DNA of 64,000 nt from Geoanaerobacter sp964528055. GTDB taxonomy: Bacteria; Desulfobacterota; Desulfuromonadia; Geobacterales; DSM-12255. Positions within the stretch are counted from its first letter, which is position 1. Each line of letters begins with the position of its first letter. Positions 31,792 to 39,983 of this stretch are shown here, piece by piece. Below the pieces are notes generated by a model. The model had not been told where the DNA came from. It saw only the letters and a program-made list of their open reading frames with translations, and ran no database searches. Position numbers and translations under genes: made by a program. The stretch covers positions 124,001-188,000 of the forward strand of contig CAZGQM010000007.1 of the NCBI GenBank assembly GCA_964528055.1. The letters are read 5' to 3'.

Positions 31792-34700
31792 ATGATTGGG
31801 GAATCAGCACATCATAGTCCGGTCAGAATTCTGCAGATTGAGGACAATCCCGCAGATGCCCGGCTGATCTGCGAATTGCTGGCTGACTGTGTTGATCTAT
31901 CTGTGATGATACATTGTGAGTCCACATTTGCCGGTGGATGCGCCTATCTTGACGCTAATCAGGTTGATATTGTCCTGCTCGATCTTGGCCTTCCGGACAG
32001 CTCCGGACTTGAAACACTGGTAAAGATGAGCGAAAAATTCTCGGCTCTGCCGACGGTCATTCTTACCGGTCTGGATGACGATCTCATGTCCGTTGAGGCC
32101 CTTCGACACGGCGCGCAGGATTATATCGGCAAGAATGATATGAATCCCCGCATGCTGCGGCGCGTTATCCGCTATGCAATTGAACGGAAACAGCTGGAGC
32201 AGGTGATTGTTTTCGCAGCAGAGGAATGGAAAAGCACCTTCGATGCGGTGAGCGACAGTATTTGCCTGTTGGACAGAGAAAGCCGAATCATCCGCTGTAA
32301 TAAAGCAACTGCGGCACTTGCAAGGAAAACTATTTCTGAAATCCTGGGTCAAAAATGCTGGGAAGTGTTTCATGGCGCCGACACTCCGTATCCGAATTGT
32401 CCGTTTGAACGAGCTGCAAGATCAAAGCGAATGGAGTTTTCGGAGATCTGCTTGGGAAATCGCTGGTACGAAGTTACTGTTGATCCGATTTTTGACAAAC
32501 AGGGAGAATTGGTTTCCGCAGTCCATGTCCTACGGGAAATTACCGAGCGCAAACTGTATGAAACAGAGCGTGGGCGGCTTCTTTCAATGCTTGAGGCAAC
32601 GCTGAACGAGTTGTATGTATTTGAACCTGACACACTGCATTTTGTCTATGTGAACCGTAGCGCCATCGATAATCTCGGATTTTCGATGAATCAGCTTAAA
32701 GTGATGACTCCGCTCGACCTGAAACCGGAATTTACTCTCGAAAGTTTCAATGAGCTGATTGCTCCACTGAGGAGCAGAGAAAAACCTGTAATCCGGTGAA
32801 ACCTTTCATCGTCGTTCCGATGGCACCAGATACCCAGTAGAGGTGCATTTACAGATGGTGGATGCCCATAGTGGAGAGTCGCTTTTCCTGGCAGTCATTC
32901 ATGATGGCACCCAACGCAAGGAATCAGAGAAGGAGCAAAAGCGTAACTATGAACGACTCGAACTGATGCAGGAGGTTAATCAGTACCACGCTTCAAATGT
33001 TCAGGGTCTGCTCGATTTCGCATTGGAAAAGGTTATTGAGTTGACTGAAAGCAGCATTGGCTACATTTACCATTACCATGAAGAAGAGCAGCAATTTGTC
33101 CTTAACACTTGGTCAAAGAATGTAATGGAGGCCTGCAGCATTGCCGAACCGCAATCGGTGTACGAGTTGGTAAAGACCGGCATCTGGGGAGAGGTTGTGA
33201 GGCAGCGCAAGCCGATAGTAGTGAATGATTGTTCTGCATCGAATCCGCTGAAGCGGGGGTACCCGGAAGGGCATGTTCACATGTCGCGTTTTTTGAGTAT
33301 CCCGGTTATTGACAATGACAAGATCGTTGCGGTTGTGGGGGTGGCAAACAAGGCGCTCCCCTATGACCAATCCGATCTGCTTCAGTTGACGCTGATGATG
33401 GACGGGGTCTGGAAAATAGTCCGACGGTTTGAGATTGAAGAATCGCTGCGAGAAAACCAGGAGCAGTTTTCGCTGTTCATGAAGTATTCTCCCATCTACT
33501 GCTTCATCAAAGAGATCACCGAGACTGAAAGCCGGGTGCTGCAGGCAAGTGACAACTTTATCGATATGATCGGCATTCCCTCTGCAGAAATGATCGGTAA
33601 GACCATGGATCAGATCTTTCCGGTGGAGTTTGCAGACAGAATAACCGCCGACGACCTGCACGTTGTTCATACAAAAGAGGTTGTCCGACTTGAGGAGAAT
33701 TTGCATGGCCGAAACTACATCACCTACAAGTTCCCCATTGAAACAAGGTATGGCCGGAAACTGCTTGCCGGCTACACCCTAGACGTTTCCGATCTTAAAG
33801 AAGCAGAGACTGCAATACTGAAAAGCCGGGCGCTTCTCAATACAACCGCTGAAGCAGCCAACATGGGCGGTTGGGAAATTGATCTGAAAACTCAAAAACT
33901 GATCTGGACCGATCAGATCTATCGCATTTATGAAGTGGAAACCGATTTTCAGCCAACGGTTGAAACTACCATCGCCTTCTATGCCCCGGAATCACTGCCG
34001 GTCATTTCTGAAGCAGTGCAACGGGCAATCGAGCATGGGGAACCGTTTGATCTGGAGTTGTACTTTATCACGGCAAAAGGGAACCGTCGGCTGGTGCATG
34101 CCGTTGGTCAAGCCCAGTTTCAGGATGACAAGCCGGTGAAGGTGTTTGGCACCTTCCAGGATATTACGGAAAAACGACAGGCCGAGCAGGCGCTCAGAGA
34201 TGCCCAGGCGCAACTGATCCAAAAGGAGAAGCTGGCCACCATCGGCCAGATGGCAGCCGGGATAGCTCACGAGATCAATAATCCGGTCGGCTTCATGAGA
34301 TCAAACCTGGCATCGCTTGAAAAGTATGCCGACAAACTTCTCTCATACCTGAAACTGGAACGGGAACTGGTTGAGTGCCATATCAATGAAGAGTACAGAA
34401 GCGGGCTCACAGCACAGTGGAAAAGCAACAAGCTCGACTTCATCATCGAAGACCTTCCCGACCTGATCCATGAATCGCAGGAGGGGGCCGAAAGGGTCAA
34501 AAAAACCGTATCGGATCTCATGTCATTCGCCCGCAGGGACAGCGCTGGAGAGATGAAGCAGGTGGATCTGAACACCTGCATAGCGGGCATCATAAACATT
34601 GCATGGAACGAGATAAAGCAGGTAGCCGAACTGAAGAGGGAGCTGGGCGAGATCCCTCCGGTTAAAGGCGAGAGTCACCGGCTTGCGCAGGTTTTTCTGA

Positions 34701-35023
34701 ATTTGCTGGTAAACGCATCCCATGCAGTCGGTGACCATGGCGTCATAACCGTCCGGAGCTGGTATGAAAACGAAGAAGTCTGCGTATCTGTCGCCGATAA
34801 CGGCAAGGGAATTCCCGAGGACGTTCTGCCGCATATATTCGAGCCTTTTTTCACCACCAAGGAGGCAGGGAAGGGTACCGGTCTCGGACTCTCCATCAGC
34901 AGGGACATCGTCGTGAAGCATGGGGGAAAGCTGGGAGTCGCAAGTGAACCGGGGGTCGGGACAACCTTTACCGTGCGACTGCCGGTATACAAGGGTCAGG
35001 CGGGGGAAACTTCAGATGAATGA
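31792..35023 (+). pseudogene. REC-PAS-PAS-GAF-PAS-PAS histidine kinase split by a frameshift
   Basis: Two frames join into one kinase of about 1076 residues. The first (31792-32799) has a REC domain (QIEDNPADARLI, VLLDLGLPDSSGL) and two PAS domains, and stops in the second PAS after EKPVIR. The second (continuing to 35023; a separate GTG could start at 32843) reads ETFHRRSDGTRYPVEVHLQ, the expected continuation. It then has a GAF domain near 33000-33430, two more PAS domains, a HisKA with AGIAHEINNPVGFMRSNL, and a HATPase with ADNGKGIPED. At 32797 one extra T, or two lost bases, breaks the frame. No slippery heptamer is seen. The C-terminal half could still be expressed. The next gene overlaps its end by 8 nt. 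Confidence 0.82.
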
Positions 35024-36623
35024 GATAGTCCGCATTCTCTGCGTCGATGATGAACCGTATGTTCTTAAAGCTCTCAAGAGGATGTTTCTTGAAATCAGAT
35101 GTGAGGTTCTTGCCGCATCCAGCGCCCTTGAGGGATTATCGGTCATCAGGAACCGGGGACAGGTTGCAGTGGTTATCTCCGACTACCGGATGCCGGGGAT
35201 GAACGGGGTCGATTTTCTGAAGGAGGTCTACCGCCTCTGGCCGGAGACCATCCGGGTCATTCTCTCTGGGTATGCAGATGTGGAAATAGTCCTTTCTGCG
35301 ATCAACACCGGGCATGTGGATAAATTCATCCCGAAGCCGTGGGATGATAAAGATCTTATCAGGATTGTGAATGAAGAGATCGATCGCTTCGGTGAGCGGC
35401 TGGAAAGTCAGGAACAGACCGATACCCTGAAACAGGGTATAAGTAGCCTGACAGAATCGAACCAGCAGCTGTCGAAGGTGGTTGATGCCCAGAATTCGGC
35501 TCTGCGTGCAAGCGAGGCCCGCCTGAGAAAGGCACAGCGCATTGCGCGGCTCGGCGACTGGGAATGGAACGCCGGGACTGGCGAGATGTCATGGTCCGAG
35601 GAGATGTACCATATTCATGGCGTTGCATCCGGGTCATTTGTGCCGAGTCTGGAAGCATACAAGGGATTGCTGTTGCCGGAGGATCGGGAACCGTTCATTC
35701 AAAAACTCCATTCTTTTCTTGAAGGGAACGATGATTACAGCTTCGAGCATCGCATTATGCTCCCTGTTGGTGAGATGAGGCTGATGGAAGTTCGCGGAAA
35801 TGTCTGGAAGGATGATGACGGTATCCCCATTGGGCTGAGGGCCACGTCTCAGGATAGTACCGAACGGGCAGAGATGACCGATGAACTCCGGAGGTTGAAC
35901 GAACAGCTGGAGGAAAGGGTTAAAACCCGGACAGCTGACCTTCAGAGTGCCCTTGAAGGGCTGGAAGGTTTTGCCTCTGCGGTTTCCCATGACCTTCGTG
36001 CGCCTCTTCTCCAGATGAACAGTTATGCAGAGATGCTGGTGGAGAACCTGGGTCATGTACTCGATGACGAGAATGCGAAAATCCTTCAGAGAATTGTCAG
36101 AAGAGCAAACTGCAGTATCGAGATGGTTGACGCACTTCTCGAGCTATCCCGGATAAGTCAGGCAAGTTTCGAGTTCGAGAGTGCCGACCTTACTGCTCTT
36201 GCAGAAGAGATTGCTGAGCAGTTGCGTGAAGCCGATCCGTCTCGAGAGGTAACCTTCAACATCGAGAAGGGTTTGTCAGCACGAGGAGACCGGAAGATGT
36301 TACGGATATTGCTGGAAAACCTGCTCGGAAATGCATGGAAATATTCTTCAAAACACGATGTAGCAACAATCAGCTTCGATTGCACCAGAATTAAGGGCGA
36401 AACGGTGTTCAGAGTCAGAGACAACGGCGCTGGTTTCGATATGGCGTATGCGAAAAAACTCTTTCGACCGTTTGAGCGACTCCATTCGCAGGAACAGTTT
36501 GCAGGCCACGGAGTCGGTCTGGCCACCGTCGAGAAGATCGTGACGCGGCACAGTGGAAGGATATGGGCAGAGAGCGTTCCGGAGCAGGGCGCAACATTTT
36601 TCTTCACCCTGGGGCTTACATGA
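35016..36623 (+). CDS. REC-PAS histidine kinase
   Basis: The 535-residue cytoplasmic protein has a REC domain of the cluster type (CVDDEPYVLKAL, VISDYRMPGMNG, KPWDDKDL). A coiled coil comes next, then a PAS domain with PAC near 175-290 (RLGDWEWNAGTGEMSWSEEM), and a kinase core with VSHDLRAPLLQ and RDNGAGFD with GHGVGLATV. I start at ATG 35016, with GGGGGAAAC upstream; a longer frame from 34920 has no support and would overlap by 104 nt. Its stop overlaps the next start (ATGA at 36620). It may pass signals between the split kinase upstream and the hybrid kinase downstream. Confidence 0.9.
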   Translation: MNEIVRILCVDDEPYVLKALKRMFLEIRCEVLAASSALEGLSVIRNRGQVAVVISDYRMPGMNGVDFLKEVYRLWPETIRVILSGYADVEIVLSAINTGHVDKFIPKPWDDKDLIRIVNEEIDRFGERLESQEQTDTLKQGISSLTESNQQLSKVVDAQNSALRASEARLRKAQRIARLGDWEWNAGTGEMSWSEEMYHIHGVASGSFVPSLEAYKGLLLPEDREPFIQKLHSFLEGNDDYSFEHRIMLPVGEMRLMEVRGNVWKDDDGIPIGLRATSQDSTERAEMTDELRRLNEQLEERVKTRTADLQSALEGLEGFASAVSHDLRAPLLQMNSYAEMLVENLGHVLDDENAKILQRIVRRANCSIEMVDALLELSRISQASFEFESADLTALAEEIAEQLREADPSREVTFNIEKGLSARGDRKMLRILLENLLGNAWKYSSKHDVATISFDCTRIKGETVFRVRDNGAGFDMAYAKKLFRPFERLHSQEQFAGHGVGLATVEKIVTRHSGRIWAESVPEQGATFFFTLGLT

Positions 36624-37879
36624 TGCCATCAAAAGGTACTTCACCTCGTGTGCTGATTGTTGACGACAGCAGTTCAATCCGCCGTTATGTGGCTGATCTC
36701 CTGTCGTCAGCCGGGTATCAATTTGAGGTTGCCGAGGATGGCCGCAAAGGGGTGGAAGCGGTAAAATCCTTCAAACCCGACGTCATGCTCCTTGATGTGG
36801 AGATGCCCGGCATTTCAGGGCTTGAGGTACTTGCCGAGCTTAATCAGTCGCTGCACTACTACTCCATACTCATGTTCACTTCTCTCTCCTCTCTCCCCCA
36901 GATCGTTCAGGCTTTACGCGAAGGAGCGGACGACTATATAACGAAGCCGTTTAATGACGAGGAACTCCTGGCAAGAGTCGAGGCTGCAGTTAGAACTGCG
37001 CGAATGAAAGCCGAGCTTGTAGAGGCCAGACAGGCTGCTGAAGATGCTCTTGCAACTCTGAAGAGAGCGCAGGAGCAGCTTGTGGTGGAAGAGAAGATCG
37101 CATCTATTGCTCGTCTTTCCGCAGGGGTCGCCCACAATATCAATAATCCTCTGGGGTTCATCATAAGTAACCTTTCATCCCTGGATCGCTACTCCTCGAA
37201 TATTCTCGCGCATGCCGATGAGCTGAGCCAGCGGCTACAGGGCTTTGGCCGCGAAGAGTGCGACCATGTCAGTGAACTGGAGAATAAGCATCGTATCCGG
37301 CAGATCCGGAGAGACCTGAAGCCCTTGATTGAGGAGACGCGCGAAGGTTTCGAACGTATAGCGCTTATCGTCAAAAGACTGTCCAGGTTAGAACTTGCGC
37401 TGACACAGCAGCATGATTCCATGTCGTTCGATCTCGTACCATTCATGGAAGCGCTCACAAAATCCCTCCCCTCTTCATTTCCCAGTTCCGTCTCCTTCGT
37501 ATGGAGAGCAGGGGGGAGTGAACTGCCGGTGAAAGGTGCCCTTACCTTGCTTAATGCGGCAATCGAGGAGCTGTTGACAAACGCGGCCGAATCGATACGC
37601 GGCGTCGGTGTCGTCACGGTAACCACGGACAGGTTGGGTGATGATGCGATACTCACGATACGTGATACGGGAGAGGGGATACCGGAATTACAATTGAAGG
37701 AGATATTCGAGCCGTTCTTCACTTCCAGGATTCAGCAGAGCCATGTGGGACTCGGATTGACCATTGCCGAGAGATTCATAGACATGCTCGGTGGAAAGAT
37801 ACTGATCGACTCTCAAGCCAGTGTAGGAACAACGGTAACAGTCCGGTTACCGCTCGCGAACCCCGGTAACGAGGAGTAA
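36620..37879 (+). CDS. Hybrid REC-histidine kinase with an altered H-box
   Basis: The 419-residue protein has a REC domain (LIVDDSSSIRRYV, VMLLDVEMPGISG, KPFNDEEL). A coiled coil follows, then a HisKA domain in which the expected HEINNP is AHNINNP: the phosphoacceptor His (H172) remains but the next acidic residue is Asn (N173). The HATPase is intact (ELLTNAAESI, RDTGEGIPE, FEPFFTSRIQQSHVGLGL). The H-box acidic residue normally helps phosphotransfer, so the enzyme may be slow or phosphatase-poor. It starts by ATGA overlap and is followed 4 nt later by a REC protein. Confidence 0.88.
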   Translation: MMPSKGTSPRVLIVDDSSSIRRYVADLLSSAGYQFEVAEDGRKGVEAVKSFKPDVMLLDVEMPGISGLEVLAELNQSLHYYSILMFTSLSSLPQIVQALREGADDYITKPFNDEELLARVEAAVRTARMKAELVEARQAAEDALATLKRAQEQLVVEEKIASIARLSAGVAHNINNPLGFIISNLSSLDRYSSNILAHADELSQRLQGFGREECDHVSELENKHRIRQIRRDLKPLIEETREGFERIALIVKRLSRLELALTQQHDSMSFDLVPFMEALTKSLPSSFPSSVSFVWRAGGSELPVKGALTLLNAAIEELLTNAAESIRGVGVVTVTTDRLGDDAILTIRDTGEGIPELQLKEIFEPFFTSRIQQSHVGLGLTIAERFIDMLGGKILIDSQASVGTTVTVRLPLANPGNEE

Positions 37880-37883
37880 AAAC

Positions 37884-38285
37884 ATGAGATTTCTGATAAT
37901 TGATGATGAGGATGTAAGTAGAAACCTGATGCTCTTATATATAAAGGGGCTAGGGGAGTGTGATGCAGTTGCCGGTGGAAGAGAGGCATTGGAACTGATT
38001 AAAGCTTCTTTTGAAGAGAACAACCGCTATGATTGCATTTTGCTGGACATAATGATGCCTGAATTGGATGGTCACAAAACTGCCAGATTGATCAGGACGC
38101 TGGAGAAGGAGCGAGGTATCCGGGCAGAGGAAAAAGTGAAAATCATCATGGTGACAGCCCTTAATACGCCAATGGATGCTATGGAAGCGATAGGTTTTAC
38201 CCAGGCGGCCGCATACCTGGTGAAACCGGTGAGCAAAGAGAATCTGCTTGGAATTCTCAGTAAACTTGGACTTGCCAAGAAATAA
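37884..38285 (+). CDS. CheY-like response regulator
   Basis: The 133-residue protein is a lone REC domain: LIIDDEDVSRNLM at the start, the phosphoacceptor in CILLDIMMPELDG, IMVTALNTPMDA, and the Lys of LVKPVSKENLL. AGGAGTAAAAAC precedes the ATG. It follows the hybrid kinase by 4 nt and ends the signalling cluster. There is no output domain; partners are probably the adjacent kinase and proteins elsewhere. Confidence 0.9.
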   Translation: MRFLIIDDEDVSRNLMLLYIKGLGECDAVAGGREALELIKASFEENNRYDCILLDIMMPELDGHKTARLIRTLEKERGIRAEEKVKIIMVTALNTPMDAMEAIGFTQAAAYLVKPVSKENLLGILSKLGLAKK

Positions 38286-38590
38286 CTGCTCGAAGGTATA
38301 TGGCGATCCCTGATCTTCCCTGCTCTGCCATCTAAGGAGCCTCTACGTGTAAACTCTGCATCATCGCAGTGCATCTGCGCTCCAAATCGTCACTCCGGCT
38401 CAGTTTCAAGCCTCAATAAGCCGTAAATCGGCTCTGGATGATATCCTGATGATGGTTTTGTCCATCCGTGAAACTTGTGCATTCTCCTGATATTTGTTAC
38501 GATACGCGGTCATATGAGCTGATGCTCAGTGAAAGTGCCAGGAATGCCGAATATATAGGCTGTTGCAAACAGCAAAGGACGGAAGTACCC
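38286..38590. other. Gene-free stretch before the amidase gene
   Basis: No gene is supported in these 305 bp; an in-frame extension of the amidase frame from 38468 lacks a ribosome site and a leader. A possible promoter lies at 38475-38503. Confidence 0.4.
38475..38503 (+). promoter_or_regulatory. Possible sigma-70 promoter of the amidase gene
   Basis: TTGTGC at 38475-38480 and TACGAT at 38498-38503 are 17 bp apart, about 90 bp before the chosen amidase start. The -10 hexamer has two departures from TATAAT. Confidence 0.35.
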
Positions 38591-39970
38591 ATGATATGTT
38601 TCATGTTACGATTGCTATGCGTGGCTTTCCTTTCATGCGTGCTGATAGCAGGAACTGCAGCTGCTGAGGACGAGCCGGTCAGCCAGGTGAAAAAGCAGAT
38701 ATCTTCTAATAGTAAGGCGAAAAAGACTAAAAAGGATGGAAAACAAAAGAGTAAAACCGCACGAAAAGCTGGCAAGAAGGGGGGCTCCTCAAAGTCCAAA
38801 ACAAAGAAAGCCGTTCAGGTTTCGCCGTTGGTCGCGGTACCTGACATGAGGCCTCAGTCGGTAGTAAAGGAGCTTCGCTCGTGGTCGAATCCCGATTACA
38901 CGCGCATTGCAGTTACACTTGACCGGGATGCCCAATTTGAATATCACCGCCTTGGTCAGGATCAGGATGCCAAACTCCCGTCTCGACTCTATCTCGATAT
39001 ACGTGGTGCCCGTCTCTCTCCGGAGGTGAAGGACATCCCCATTGCAGACGGACTCCTGAAGGTGGCTCGTATTGCTCAGTACAGGCAGGATATAGTCAGG
39101 GTTGTCCTCGATATGGAGAGTATCCGGGACTATAAGGTCTTTACCTTTTCCGATCCCTTCCGGATTCTCATCGACGTCCGTGGCGACCGTCGTGTCGAAA
39201 TATCCGCGCTCAAGGAGAAGATCGAGCCTTCACTGCCGCTTCCTGTCGCCATCCCTAAGGAGCCTGCTCCTGAGAAGAAGGCCGCAGTTTCAGCAATCGG
39301 CAAGATCAGGCGGGTCGTGGTCGATCCGGGACATGGGGGACATGATCCTGGCGCGGTTGGAGCAGCAGGGACCAGAGAAAAGGATGTGGTACTTTCCATC
39401 GGGCTCAAACTGGCTAAGAGGCTGAGGGAGGAACTCGGTCTGGACGTCGTCATGACCCGGTCGACCGATGTCTTTCTCGAGCTTCAGGAGCGGACTGCAA
39501 TCGCAAACCAGGTGGGGGCCGACCTGTTTCTCTCCATTCACGCAAATGCCTCTCCCAATCGTTCCACTACCGGGATCGAGACCTACTACCTGAGTCTCGC
39601 CAAGACAGAAAAGGCTGCTCAACTGGCAGCCAAAGAGAACGGGACATCGCTTGAAAAGGTGAGTGTTCTCCAGGCGGTTCTGTTCGATCTTATGGTCAAT
39701 TACAAGATAAACGATTCCGCGCATCTGGCAGAGGTGATACAAAAGGATCTCCATCGAAAGGTGGATTCTCGCTGGCCCGCCAAATCGCTCGGAGTGAAAC
39801 AGGGCCCTTTCTATGTCCTTGTCGGGGCGACAATGCCAAGTATCCTGGTGGAGACCGCCTTTCTCAGCAACGAAAAAGAGGAGCAGAGGCTGAACGATCT
39901 CCAGTATCATGAGGTCACTGCCGAAGGAATTCTTGAAGGTGTTCGAACTTACATTTCGGGTGCCAAGTAG
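38591..39970 (+). CDS. amiC: N-acetylmuramoyl-L-alanine amidase with AMIN domain
   Basis: The 459-residue periplasmic enzyme would cut the amide bond between MurNAc and the stem peptide in septal peptidoglycan. A signal peptide (MLRLLCVAFLSCVLIAGTAAA) is followed by a Lys/Ser-rich linker (about 35-75) and an AMIN targeting domain near 90-200. The amidase_3 domain has zinc ligands in DPGHGGHD, the Glu of GTREKDV and the His of SIHANA, and the catalytic Glu in LVETAFLSN. I start at ATG 38591, not 38468, because only this start gives a signal peptide; GGAAG lies upstream. The gene lies directly before glnD. Confidence 0.9.
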   Translation: MICFMLRLLCVAFLSCVLIAGTAAAEDEPVSQVKKQISSNSKAKKTKKDGKQKSKTARKAGKKGGSSKSKTKKAVQVSPLVAVPDMRPQSVVKELRSWSNPDYTRIAVTLDRDAQFEYHRLGQDQDAKLPSRLYLDIRGARLSPEVKDIPIADGLLKVARIAQYRQDIVRVVLDMESIRDYKVFTFSDPFRILIDVRGDRRVEISALKEKIEPSLPLPVAIPKEPAPEKKAAVSAIGKIRRVVVDPGHGGHDPGAVGAAGTREKDVVLSIGLKLAKRLREELGLDVVMTRSTDVFLELQERTAIANQVGADLFLSIHANASPNRSTTGIETYYLSLAKTEKAAQLAAKENGTSLEKVSVLQAVLFDLMVNYKINDSAHLAEVIQKDLHRKVDSRWPAKSLGVKQGPFYVLVGATMPSILVETAFLSNEKEEQRLNDLQYHEVTAEGILEGVRTYISGAK

Positions 39971-39983
39971 TTCATGAGGGTAT

